The notes below the pieces were generated by a model. That model had not been told where the DNA came from. It saw only the letters and a list, made by a program, of their open reading frames with translations, and did no database searches. The translations under genes were made by a program, and so were the position numbers. Below, one piece after another: positions 1 through 8,788 of a DNA stretch of 64,000 nucleotides. The stretch's first letter is position 1. Each line of letters starts with the position of its first letter. The stretch spans positions 124,001-188,000 of the forward strand of contig CAWIIF010000004.1 in assembly GCA_963836015.1 (NCBI GenBank), given 5' to 3'. This DNA is from CAWCDJ01 sp963836015. Its GTDB lineage: Bacteria; Acidobacteriota; Terriglobia; Bryobacterales; Bryobacteraceae.

Positions 1-37
1 CTGGTTCGGATCGTCGAGTTGCCGTCTCTTCGGGAAA

Positions 38-186
38 TTTCGGTGACAGGCTAGATGATCCCCAATTATGGCTCGGGTCCGACCAGTCTGGCGGGCCTCC
101 GCCGGCGGAAGCCCCCGGCGATTTGAGGAAATTCGTAGCCTGTCACCGAATTAGAGTCTCACCGAATTAGAGTCACCGAATTAGAA
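38..186. repeat. Inverted repeat plus three tandem copies of a short motif
   Basis: The 16-mer at 38-53 (TTTCGGTGACAGGCTA) is the reverse complement of 136-151 with 15 of 16 matches, with a GC-rich palindrome-bearing spacer between them. The right arm then continues into three near-exact copies of TCACCGAATTAGA(G) at 143-156, 159-172 and 173-185. The arrangement resembles a REP-like or miniature inverted-repeat element in an intergenic region, but no transposase is present. No coding potential is seen in 1-247. Confidence 0.6.
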
Positions 187-230
187 AGAGGGGGCGGGCG
201 AGGGCGGGCGCCGAAATTGGGCGCGCCTGC

Positions 231-236
231 TAAAAT
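231..236 (+). promoter_or_regulatory. -10-like TAAAAT close to start codon
   Basis: TAAAAT ends 11 bases before the ATG at 248. No good -35 hexamer and no Shine-Dalgarno sequence are visible, so a very short or absent 5' leader is possible. This is a weak call from motif inspection only. Confidence 0.3.
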
Positions 237-247
237 CACAGTCTGCA

Positions 248-1474
248 ATGATCGGGGCCGCTGATAACCTCGCGCTGGCAGCCGACTCGATTCGCGCACA
301 TAAGCTGCGCGCTTCGCTGACGGTGCTGGGCCTGACTATGGGGGTTGCCACGCTGATCACCGTGATGACGCTGGTGCAGGGCGCAAATCTCTACGTTGAA
401 CAGAAGATCGCCGATCTGGGCACGAACGTGTTCCGGGTATCCCGCCTGCCCTTCGCGGTCACCGATTTTACAGTGCTCAGCAAAGCCCAGCGCAACAAGA
501 ATCTCTATACCGACGATCTGGCTGCGGTGGCCGAAGGCTGTCCGCATTGCCAGGCGGTGGGCGCCGTGCTCAACAGCGGCATCGACCTTCGCTACAAGGA
601 TCACGAACTCGAGGACGCCACCATGTACGGCCACACGCCCAACATGGCGGTGATCGATACCCGCACGGTGGCGCGCGGCCGCTATTTCACCGAACTGGAA
701 GACCGGCACGATGCCGATGTGTGCCTGATCGGCGACCGCGTGGCGCAGGAGTTCTTTCCGGACGCCGACCCGATGGGGAAGGTGATCCGGGCGGGGAGCG
801 CGGAATTCACGGTGATCGGCACCTTCGAGAAGATCGGGAGCGTGCTGGGACAGGACCAGGACACCTTCATCGTGATTCCGATGCGCACCTACCTGAAGCT
901 GCGCGGGCAGCGCAACAGCCTGGTGATGAGCGTGCAGGCCGGGGGCGGCGACCGCATCTTCAACATGGCCCAGGATGAAGCCCGCCGCGTGCTGCGGGCC
1001 CGCCGCCACGTGGCGCCGGGCAAGGACGACGATTTCTTTATCGGCACGGCGCAGAGTTATATCTCTCTGTGGCAAAGCATCAGCTCGGCATTCTTCGCCG
1101 TGTTCGTGATGATCAGCTCGATATCGGCGGTGGTGGGCGGCATCGTGATCATGAACGTGATGCTGGTAAGCGTCACGGAGCGGACCAAGGAGATCGGGGT
1201 GCGGCGCGCGATCGGAGCGACGCAAAGCGATGTGCTCCGGCAGTTTCTGACGGAGAGCGTGCTGCAGTGCCTGGTGGGCGGGTCGATCGGCGTGGCGATC
1301 GGCTTTCTGTGCGCGCTGGCGCTGCGGCAGCTTACCGACTTCCCGGCCTCCGTGCAGACCTGGGTGGCGATTCTCGGGCTGGTGCTCAGCTCGATCATCG
1401 GACTCTTCTTCGGCATTTACCCGGCCATGAAGGCCTCCAAACTCGACCCGGTGGTCGCGCTGCGGACGGAGTAG
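248..1474 (+). CDS. MacB/FtsX-type ABC transporter permease
   Basis: A 408-residue inner-membrane permease of the MacB type. It has one N-terminal membrane segment (about residues 20-42, after the LRASLTVLGL stretch), a large periplasmic MacB_PCD-like core, and a C-terminal FtsX domain with three membrane segments starting near residue 278. The signature VTERTKEIGVRRAIGA lies between FtsX segments. The family moves substrates such as macrolides, peptides or lipoproteins across or out of the inner membrane with a partner ATPase. The next gene begins 3 bases after the stop and encodes a second permease of the same type, so the pair may form a heterodimer. No ATP-binding subunit or periplasmic adaptor is in the window; it may lie upstream. 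The substrate is unknown. Confidence 0.9.
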   Translation: MIGAADNLALAADSIRAHKLRASLTVLGLTMGVATLITVMTLVQGANLYVEQKIADLGTNVFRVSRLPFAVTDFTVLSKAQRNKNLYTDDLAAVAEGCPHCQAVGAVLNSGIDLRYKDHELEDATMYGHTPNMAVIDTRTVARGRYFTELEDRHDADVCLIGDRVAQEFFPDADPMGKVIRAGSAEFTVIGTFEKIGSVLGQDQDTFIVIPMRTYLKLRGQRNSLVMSVQAGGGDRIFNMAQDEARRVLRARRHVAPGKDDDFFIGTAQSYISLWQSISSAFFAVFVMISSISAVVGGIVIMNVMLVSVTERTKEIGVRRAIGATQSDVLRQFLTESVLQCLVGGSIGVAIGFLCALALRQLTDFPASVQTWVAILGLVLSSIIGLFFGIYPAMKASKLDPVVALRTE

Positions 1475-1477
1475 CCG

Positions 1478-2734
1478 ATGACGCGCTCGGAACTGCACGA
1501 AAACCTGCTGGTGGCGGTGGACACGCTGCGGTCGCGGAAGGCGCGGTCGCTGCTGACGATCCTGGGGATCGTAATCGGGGTGACCAGCGTGATCGCGGTG
1601 GCCGCCATCATCGACGGACTGAACGGATACATTCTGAACCGCATCAACTCGTTCGGCTCGCGCTCATTTTTCATCACGAGGATTCCGCCCGGATTCACGG
1701 GGATCGGGCGCCTGCCCGCGAAGATCCGCACGCGGAAGTACCTCGAAATCTCCGATGCGCAGTACCTGAAGGAGAACGTGCCGGGCCTGGACGTTTCGAC
1801 GGCCTTCGCCCAGCGCATCAACCTGGGGCAGCAGGCGGATTCGATTTCCTTCGGCAACGAGCATGTCGAGCGGATGATCCTGCGGGGCACAGAGCCGGAT
1901 TATGCCGCCGCCCTGCCGCTGTTTACTGTGGCGACGGGGCGCTACATCTCGGCGTTCGACGAGGAGCACGAGAGGCCCGTGGTGGTGATCGGCAACGCCA
2001 TCGCGGATGCACTGTTTCCGCACACGGACCCCATCGGGAAAGAGGTGCGGCTGAACGGCAGGATCTACGAAGTGATCGGCGTTTTCGAAAAAGACCCGGG
2101 GCTGTTCGGCGGCTTCGGCGTAGACCAGTTCGCGGTCATCCCGCTCTCGAACTTTCACAAGAATTACCCCGACGTGCGGGAGATTTTCCTGATCTTCACC
2201 GTTCGCGAAGACGCCAGCCTGGGCGCCGTACGCGACCAGGTAGTGGATTTCATGCGGCGCCGGCGCCGCGTGCCGTACCGCGCCGAGAACGATTTCGACG
2301 TGGCCGATCCGAATTTTTTCACCAACCTGTGGAACCAGCTCACCGGCGCGATGGCTCTGCTCACGGGCGCGATCGGCTCGATCGGGCTGCTGGTGGGCGG
2401 CATCGGCGTGATGAACATCATGCTGATTTCGGTGACCGAGCGGACGGGCGAGATCGGTATCCGCAAAGCGATCGGCGCGCGCAAGTCCGACATCCGCGCG
2501 CAGTTCCTGCTGGAGGCGGTGATGCTCTCGGGCACGGGGGGTGTAATCGGGATTCTGGTCGGAGGCCTGATCTCCTTCGCGGTGCGCGGGCTGCTCTCGA
2601 TCCCCGCGTCGCTTTCGCTGTTCTGGGTGGTGATGGGGGTGGCGATCTCGGTGGGTGTCGGGCTGTTCTTCGGATACTACCCGGCGAACCGCGCGGCGAA
2701 CCTCGACCCGATCGTGTGCCTGCGTTACGAATGA
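1478..2734 (+). CDS. MacB/FtsX-type ABC transporter permease (second of pair)
   Basis: A 418-residue paralogue of the preceding gene with the same architecture: an N-terminal membrane segment (around residues 20-45, including LTILGIVIGVTSVIAV), a periplasmic MacB-like core, and an FtsX domain carrying VTERTGEIGIRKAIGARKSD and the usual C-terminal YYPANRAANLDP motif. A GGAG-like ribosome site overlaps the end of the upstream gene, and only 3 bases separate the two, so they are almost certainly one transcript. Two different permeases suggest a heterodimeric exporter. The ATPase is not visible here. Confidence 0.9.
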   Translation: MTRSELHENLLVAVDTLRSRKARSLLTILGIVIGVTSVIAVAAIIDGLNGYILNRINSFGSRSFFITRIPPGFTGIGRLPAKIRTRKYLEISDAQYLKENVPGLDVSTAFAQRINLGQQADSISFGNEHVERMILRGTEPDYAAALPLFTVATGRYISAFDEEHERPVVVIGNAIADALFPHTDPIGKEVRLNGRIYEVIGVFEKDPGLFGGFGVDQFAVIPLSNFHKNYPDVREIFLIFTVREDASLGAVRDQVVDFMRRRRRVPYRAENDFDVADPNFFTNLWNQLTGAMALLTGAIGSIGLLVGGIGVMNIMLISVTERTGEIGIRKAIGARKSDIRAQFLLEAVMLSGTGGVIGILVGGLISFAVRGLLSIPASLSLFWVVMGVAISVGVGLFFGYYPANRAANLDPIVCLRYE

Positions 2735-2755
2735 TATGCGAACCTGTAGAGGACA

Positions 2756-3601
2756 GTGAGAAAGCTCTATTTCTGGAAGCTCAAACAACGCGAGATCAAG
2801 CTCGGCGAACGCACGGTGCTGATGGGCGTCCTGAACGTGACGCCGGATTCGTTCTCGGATGGCGGAAAATATACCGATCCGGACCGCGCGTTTGCGCGCG
2901 CCCTGGAACTCGAGGAGCAAGGCGCGGACATCCTGGATATCGGCGCCGAATCGACCAAGCCCGGTTCAGCTCGCATTTCGGCGGCGGAGGAGATGCGTCG
3001 CCTCATCCCGGTGCTCAAGCGGTTGAGAGGGCAGGTAGGGATTCCCATTTCAGTAGACACCTATAAAGCCGAGGTGGCCGAACGGGCGCTCGAGCTGGGA
3101 GTCGAGATCATCAACGATCCGTCCGGGCTGACGTTCGAGCCGCAGCTCTCGCGCGTGGTGTCGAACCATGACGCGGGGCTGATCCTGAATCACATGCGCG
3201 GGCAGCCGGAGATGTGGGCGAAATTGAGCCCCATGCCGGATCCGATGGGAACGATTGCCCGCGATCTCGACGCCGCCGTCAGCCGGGCCCGCCGGGTGGG
3301 TATCGACAAGACCCGGCTGGTGATCGACCCGGGCATCGGATTCGGCAAGCGCAAAGAACAGAACTCGCTGATTATCGGAAAACTGGGGATGCTGGCGGCG
3401 CTCGATGTCCCAATCATGATCGGGCCTTCGCGGAAGTCGTTTCTGGCGCACGAGAGCGTAGAACACACTCGTTACGCGACGGCCGCGGCGGTGACGGCCA
3501 GCATTCTGAACGGCGCGCACGTTCTACGGGTTCACGACGTTCCCGAGATGCGTGTGGCGGCCGACCTGGCGGATGAGATTCTCCGTACGAAAGATACTTA
3601 G
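2756..3601 (+). CDS. folP: Dihydropteroate synthase
   Basis: A 281-residue cytoplasmic enzyme that joins p-aminobenzoate to 6-hydroxymethyl-7,8-dihydropterin diphosphate to make dihydropteroate in folate synthesis. The family motifs are all present: MGVLNVTPDSFSDGG (residues 23-37, pterin diphosphate binding), DIGAESTKPG, VDTYKAEVAE, the INDPSG strand, the LNHMRG loop, DPGIGFGK and GPSRKSFL near the C-terminus. The start is GTG at 2756; an in-frame stop at 2747 excludes a longer protein, and a GAGG stretch sits just before the start. Length is normal for FolP. It lies 21 bases after the permease pair and may be co-transcribed with it. Confidence 0.96.
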   Translation: MRKLYFWKLKQREIKLGERTVLMGVLNVTPDSFSDGGKYTDPDRAFARALELEEQGADILDIGAESTKPGSARISAAEEMRRLIPVLKRLRGQVGIPISVDTYKAEVAERALELGVEIINDPSGLTFEPQLSRVVSNHDAGLILNHMRGQPEMWAKLSPMPDPMGTIARDLDAAVSRARRVGIDKTRLVIDPGIGFGKRKEQNSLIIGKLGMLAALDVPIMIGPSRKSFLAHESVEHTRYATAAAVTASILNGAHVLRVHDVPEMRVAADLADEILRTKDT

Positions 3602-3646
3602 GCGGTCTGAAACAGAACATACGCTGTGGACGTCCAAGGCGGTGCT

Positions 3647-6286
3647 ATGCAAAAGGCGGTTCCCATACTTTTCGCGCTGACGCTCGCGGCGTTCAGCCAG
3701 CCCAGCGGACGCCGGGCTGAGTACGCAGTCATTCTTCAGGATTCCCCGGTAGCCCAAACGACCCATTCGAGGATAGCCCTTCAGGGCTCCCAGGCCAAGG
3801 CGCAGCTTGCGAAGATCCAAACCGCCCAGGCCGGCGTGATGGCGGAATTGAAACGGCGTAAGGTGCCGGTCAGTTCGTCGAATCAATTGCTGGTGAACGC
3901 GATATTCGTGAGCGCCAACCCGGAGACCGCGGCGGAACTGCGCCAGATTCCCGGCGTGGCTCACGTGGTTCCGACACCGCCGCTCTATATGGACCTCGAT
4001 ACGGCGCTCGATCTGACCAACGTTTCGACGGCGTGGAGCGCGGTGGGCGGAGCGTCCAATGCGGGAGCGGGAATCAAGATCGGGATCATCGATTCGGGGA
4101 TCGACCAGAATCATCCCGGATTTCAGGATCCGTCACTGACTCCGCCGGCCGGTTTTCCACGCTGCACGGGTGCGGATTGCGCCTTTACCAACAACAAAGT
4201 GATCGTGGCGCGGAGCTATGTGAGCATCCTTGCCCAGCCCTTCGACTCTACCGACCCGATGGGGACGGCGTGGCCCGACGACCTTTCGCCGCGCGACCGC
4301 CAGGGACACGGTACAGCGATCGCCATGATCGCCGCCGGGGTGCAGAATAGCAGCCCGCGCGGGCCGATTCAGGGTGTCGCGCCGAAAGCGTTTCTGGGGA
4401 ACTACAAGATCTTCGGCACGCCGGGCGTGAATTACTACGGCACGGTAGACGCGTTCATCCAGGCATTGACGGACGCCGTGCAGGACGGCATGGATGTGGT
4501 GACGCTCTCGCTGCACGAGGGCGACCCGGAATGGGCCGGCCCGCTCGATGTCGATCAACAGGCTTGCGGCGGCCAGTGCGACGTGCTGGTGCAGGCTGTA
4601 GAGAGCGCCGTGAAGAACGGTGTGGTGGTGGTCGCGGCGGCCGGGAACGACGGAAACATCAGCGGCAAGGCGCACACCCTCACGACCATTCACACGCCGG
4701 GGACGGCGCCCTCGGCGATAACGGTCGGCGCCACGATGAACTCCCACGTGCTCTACCAGGCTGTAAAGGTCTCCGGGCAGCCGGACATTCACGGGATTTT
4801 TGGCGACGGACCGCATATCGCGTCAGCGCTGACTGCCCCGCTGCGCGATGTTTCGGCGTCCGGGAATGACGGCTTCGCCTGCACTGCTCTCGCCGCCGGC
4901 TCCCTGAGCGGCGCGCTCGCGCTGATCCAGCGCGGAGGCTGCTTCGACAGCAATAAGATCATCAACGCGCAGAGTGCCGGCGCCATCGGCGTGGTCCTGT
5001 ACCTGGCGAGCGGCCAGAACACGCCCTTTTCATCGCTCGGCGTGCAGGATACCGGCATCCCTACGATAGTGATCGGAAACAATGACGGGATTGCTCTGAA
5101 GAGCTACCTGGCGTCGAACTCCAACACCAGCGTTACGCTCGACCCCGTGTTTCAGGCATCGAACACGACGGCGAGCGCAATGTGGCCGTCGTCATCGCGA
5201 GGTCCCTCGATCGGGACTTTCGCCAACACCCCGACCAAAGTGATCAAGCCGGAACTGGTGGCGCCGGGCGCCGACCTCTACACGGCGGCTCAGAAATACG
5301 ATTTCAACGGCCCGGTCTACAACTCGTCCGGATACGCGGGTGTGACGGGCACGAGCTATGCGGTCCCCATGGTGGCCGGGGCGGTGGCGATCCTGAAGCA
5401 GAAGTTCGGCTCCAACGTTACTCCGGCCCAGTTGAAGTCCCTGGTAGTCGATACGGCGACACAGGATGTGACCGACCAGGGCGCTACCGCCGGCGTCGAT
5501 GCCGCGGGCGCCGGCAAGCTCAACGTCGGCGACGCGGTGAATGCTTCGGCGACCCTGGTTCCGGACACGATCGAGTTCGGAAAGCTCACGCCGACCACGG
5601 TGAGCGACAGCCGCACCGTCGTCATTACGAACATGACGGGTGCGAGCGCCACGTTCAATCTCACCGTCAACGATTCCAATGGCCTGGTGAAGGTCAGCCC
5701 CTCGGCGTTGACCTTGCCCGCCGGCCAGTCGAACAGCGTGACGGTGACGGTCAGCGGCACCCGGCCGAACCCGGGATCCTACGAAGGCTTCCTGGTGGTC
5801 AGCACGTCCGGGAAGAAGGATCTGCACCTGCCCTATCAGTATCTGGTGAGCAGCGGGATTGCGAGCGACGTGTTCCCGCTGTGCTGCGGCACGTTCCTGT
5901 TCAACACCGGCCTGCAGCAGAGGCTGTTCCCGATGCGGCTCATCGACCCGTACGGAGTGCCGGTGGCGGGCGCGCCCCTGCTGTTCAATGTCACCAAAGG
6001 GACGGCCAAAATCGACCAGGGCGATTCCATAACGGACCTGCTGGGAACCGGCTACGTGGCGATCGATTTCGATTCAACGCCCGGGGAGCAGACCATCACC
6101 GGGACCAGTGGGGCACTGACCCAGACATGGGACGGAGTGACGATGCCCTTCCCGGTGATCGGCGTCCGGCGGCGGCGGTGGACGCCGCGACCAATCAAGT
6201 CGGTAAGGGATTGGCGCCCGGATCTTACATCTCGATCTATGGCACGGGCTTCGCGGATTCCACACAGGCGAATTCCTCGCCAATAG
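3647..6286 (+). CDS. Secreted subtilisin-like (S8) serine protease, frameshifted C-terminus
   Basis: I chose ATG 3647 over the GTG at 3626 because it has an AAGGCGG ribosome site and opens a signal peptide (MQKAVPILFALTLAAFS). An inhibitor-I9-like propeptide is followed by an S8 domain with catalytic Asp (IIDSGID, near residue 148), His (GHGTAIA, near 220) and Ser (GTSYAVP, near 569), interrupted by a PA domain (about 405-470), then an Ig-like segment (about 630-740). Past about position 6166 the frame yields arginine-rich nonsense and stops at 6286. The proper continuation, a TIGR03437 domain, lies in another frame up to about 6850. One missing C in the GTCCGG run would restore it. The protease domain itself is intact. 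Confidence 0.88.
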   Translation: MQKAVPILFALTLAAFSQPSGRRAEYAVILQDSPVAQTTHSRIALQGSQAKAQLAKIQTAQAGVMAELKRRKVPVSSSNQLLVNAIFVSANPETAAELRQIPGVAHVVPTPPLYMDLDTALDLTNVSTAWSAVGGASNAGAGIKIGIIDSGIDQNHPGFQDPSLTPPAGFPRCTGADCAFTNNKVIVARSYVSILAQPFDSTDPMGTAWPDDLSPRDRQGHGTAIAMIAAGVQNSSPRGPIQGVAPKAFLGNYKIFGTPGVNYYGTVDAFIQALTDAVQDGMDVVTLSLHEGDPEWAGPLDVDQQACGGQCDVLVQAVESAVKNGVVVVAAAGNDGNISGKAHTLTTIHTPGTAPSAITVGATMNSHVLYQAVKVSGQPDIHGIFGDGPHIASALTAPLRDVSASGNDGFACTALAAGSLSGALALIQRGGCFDSNKIINAQSAGAIGVVLYLASGQNTPFSSLGVQDTGIPTIVIGNNDGIALKSYLASNSNTSVTLDPVFQASNTTASAMWPSSSRGPSIGTFANTPTKVIKPELVAPGADLYTAAQKYDFNGPVYNSSGYAGVTGTSYAVPMVAGAVAILKQKFGSNVTPAQLKSLVVDTATQDVTDQGATAGVDAAGAGKLNVGDAVNASATLVPDTIEFGKLTPTTVSDSRTVVITNMTGASATFNLTVNDSNGLVKVSPSALTLPAGQSNSVTVTVSGTRPNPGSYEGFLVVSTSGKKDLHLPYQYLVSSGIASDVFPLCCGTFLFNTGLQQRLFPMRLIDPYGVPVAGAPLLFNVTKGTAKIDQGDSITDLLGTGYVAIDFDSTPGEQTITGTSGALTQTWDGVTMPFPVIGVRRRRWTPRPIKSVRDWRPDLTSRSMARASRIPHRRIPRQ

Positions 6287-6850
6287 CGCTTCCCCTCTCG
6301 CTTTCCACGGTGAGCGTGAGCTTCTTCAGCGGCGGCCTGGCATTGCCGGGGCACCTCTCATACGCCAGCCCGGGGCAGGTGAATGTGCAGATCCCATGGG
6401 AATTTGCGGGCCAATCTTCGGTCACATTGAAGGTCAACTTCGGCGGGCTCGAGAGCAACCTGATCACGGTTCCCCTGTTGGCGTACTCGCCAGGCGTGTT
6501 CCCCGGGCCGGCGGTGCAGGACAGTAAGTACCAACTGATCACGGCGTCGAACCCGGCGAAGCGCGGAGATACCATCATCATCTACGCCAACGGGCTGGGC
6601 CCCGTTTCGAACCAGCCGGCGTCGGGCGACCCCAGTCCGGCCCAACCTCTGGCGATGACCAGCGCAACTCCGGTTGTAAAGATCGGAGGGAGCAGCGCGC
6701 AGGTCGTATTCAGTGGATTAACCCCGGGGTTCGTCGGGCTGTATCAGATCAACGCAGTAGTCCCGGCGGATGCGCCGACCGGTTCGCAACCGCTTGTGGT
6801 ATCGGTGAACGGAGTCGACGTCCAAGCAGTTGAACCTCGCCGTGCAATAA
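6166..6850 (+). pseudogene. Out-of-frame C-terminal TIGR03437 domain of the upstream protease
   Basis: From 6166, in the frame one base back from the protease frame, an uninterrupted stretch encodes a typical Solibacter TIGR03437 domain (start KGLAPGSYISIYGTG; later INAVVPADAPTGSQPL). It has no start codon of its own. Near 6829 the frame must shift again: the original protease frame then reads NLAVQ followed by TAA at 6848-6850, a typical end for this domain and 23 bases short of the convergent GH3 gene. Thus two compensating single-base indels about 660 bases apart separate this part from its gene. Confidence 0.75.
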
Positions 6851-6873
6851 CGCGGCAGAGCGCGCGCGCTGCG

Positions 6874-8727
6874 CTAGTAGCTCAGGCCGTAGCCGTACTT
6901 GAACAACGGGTCGGCGTTCGGCGTGTTGATGTTGAGCGGAAGCTGCGACATGCTGCGGGGCCAGGAGAACGACAGCTTGCCGGTCGGCTTGTAGTCGCCG
7001 AACAGAACGTCCGCGACGCCCTGGCCTTCGGTGCCGGGCAGCCAGGCGGCGAGCAGGGCATCGGTCTTGTCGAGAATGCTGCTGACGATCATGGGGCGGC
7101 CGGACAGCAGGACCGTCACCACGGGGATTCCGGCGGCCTTCATGTTGTTGACGGCGGCGACATCTTCGGCGGAGAGCGACAGGTCGGCGCGGTCGCCCAT
7201 CATTTCGGCATAAGGAGTCTCGCCGATCACCACGACGCCGATATCCGCGCCTTCCGCGCCGGTGCCGTCGCGCGATACGGTGACCTGGGTATCCTTCGAA
7301 ACGGTCTGCTTGATGGCGGCGAGGATGGTGGTGCCGCCTTCCGTGACTGCGCCGGTGCGTCCCTGCCACGTAATGGTCCAGCCGCCGCACTGATTGCCGA
7401 TGTTGTCGGCGCTCTTGCCGGCCACGTGGATGCGCTTGACCGATTTCGAAATGGGCAGCGCCTGGTGGTCGTTCTTGAGGAGCACGGCGGACTCGCGAAC
7501 AGCCTGGCGCGCGACGGCGCGGTGCTCGGGCGAGCCGAAACTCTTCTGCAGGCTGCGGTCGGCCAGCTGCGAGCGCTTCGGATCCATCATGCCCATGGCG
7601 AACTTGACGCGCAGGATGCGGGTGACGGCGTCGTCGATGCGCGACACGGGCACCTTGTCTTCCTGGACCAGCTGCTTGAGGCCGGTGTAGAACTCGCGAT
7701 AGCGGGTCGGCACCATCACCATGTCCATGCCGGCGTTGATGGAGATGCGGATGTCTTCCTTATAGTTCGGCGAGATCTGGTCGATGGCGTTGTAGTCGGA
7801 GATCAGGAAGCCCTGGAAGCCCAGCTCGTCTTTGAGGATGTCGGTCATCAGCTGTTTGCTGGCGGAGCACTTCACGCCGTTCCAACTGGAATAGGACGGC
7901 ATGATGGTTCCGACACCGGCCTGTATGGCGGAGATATAGCCTTGCAGGTGGATGCGGCGCAGGGTGGCTTCATCCACACGGGTATCGCCCTGATCCAGGC
8001 CGCGGCCGCTGCTCGTGGAGCCGTAGGCCGTGCCGCCGTCGCCCACATAGTGTTTGGCGCTGGCGACCACGGCGAGCGGGTCGGAGAGGTCGAGACCCTG
8101 GAAACCGCGGACCGCCGCCGCGCCGAGCTCGCGAACTAGCGCGGGGTCTTCCGAGAAGCCCTCATACGTGCGCCCCCAGCGGATATCCTGGGGAACCGTG
8201 ACGCAGGGACCGAAGGCCCACTGGATGCCGGTGGCGCGGATCTCTTCGGCGGTGATCCGCTCGACCTTCTCGACCAGCGCCGGATTGCGGGTGCAGCCCA
8301 GGCCGACATTGTGCGGGAAGATCACGGCGCCGAGCACGTTGTTGTGGCCGTGAACGGCGTCGATGCCGTAAAGGATCGGAATCTTCAGGCGGGTCTTTTG
8401 AGTGTGCTTCTGGAGCCGGTCGTACAGGTCGGTCCAGGCCTGGAGGCTGTTGCCCTCCTTGGGGTCGGAGTCGCCGCCGCTCAACAGAGAGCCGACGAAA
8501 TAGTTCTCGATATCGGCCGGATCTTTGAGGGCGCTCTGTTCCGGCTGGGTCATCTGCCCGATCTTCTCATCCAGGGTCATTTTGGAGAGCAGTTCCTTGA
8601 CCTGAGGATCGAAGGACGACAGGGGCTTCGGATTGGAGGCGGCGGAGCCGGCAACCGATAGAATCAAGCTTAGGGCGGCGCCGGCTGTGGCAGCCGCGGC
8701 GATTCGCAGGGCGATGGCCTGTTTCAT
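6874..8727 (-). CDS. Glycoside hydrolase family 3 beta-glucosidase-like enzyme
   Basis: A 617-residue exported enzyme with a signal peptide (roughly residues 1-30). The GH3 N-terminal barrel carries GIDAVHGHNN, GPCVTVPQDIRWGRTYEGF and KHYVGDGGT, and the nucleophile Asp in GFLISDYNAID (about residue 310). A GH3 C-terminal alpha/beta domain follows (VLLKNDHQALPI through the LFGDYKPTGKLSFSWPRS motif). This layout matches beta-glucosidase/exo-beta-glucanase members that act on beta-linked glucose oligosaccharides; substrate cannot be read from sequence. It is convergent with the frameshifted protease gene and divergent from 8789-9733. A GAGGA-like site precedes the ATG. Confidence 0.93.
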   Translation of the reverse strand: MKQAIALRIAAAATAGAALSLILSVAGSAASNPKPLSSFDPQVKELLSKMTLDEKIGQMTQPEQSALKDPADIENYFVGSLLSGGDSDPKEGNSLQAWTDLYDRLQKHTQKTRLKIPILYGIDAVHGHNNVLGAVIFPHNVGLGCTRNPALVEKVERITAEEIRATGIQWAFGPCVTVPQDIRWGRTYEGFSEDPALVRELGAAAVRGFQGLDLSDPLAVVASAKHYVGDGGTAYGSTSSGRGLDQGDTRVDEATLRRIHLQGYISAIQAGVGTIMPSYSSWNGVKCSASKQLMTDILKDELGFQGFLISDYNAIDQISPNYKEDIRISINAGMDMVMVPTRYREFYTGLKQLVQEDKVPVSRIDDAVTRILRVKFAMGMMDPKRSQLADRSLQKSFGSPEHRAVARQAVRESAVLLKNDHQALPISKSVKRIHVAGKSADNIGNQCGGWTITWQGRTGAVTEGGTTILAAIKQTVSKDTQVTVSRDGTGAEGADIGVVVIGETPYAEMMGDRADLSLSAEDVAAVNNMKAAGIPVVTVLLSGRPMIVSSILDKTDALLAAWLPGTEGQGVADVLFGDYKPTGKLSFSWPRSMSQLPLNINTPNADPLFKYGYGLSY

Positions 8728-8788
8728 GTAAGATGAATCCTCACTGCCTTATGGGTTTAACATGTTTCAACAAAGCGCGGGTGCGAGT

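Noticed and set aside
5182..8139. A 985-residue open frame on the plus strand
   Set aside because: Only the part from 6166 to about 6830 is real (TIGR03437 domain of the protease). The remainder is the reverse strand of the GH3 gene.
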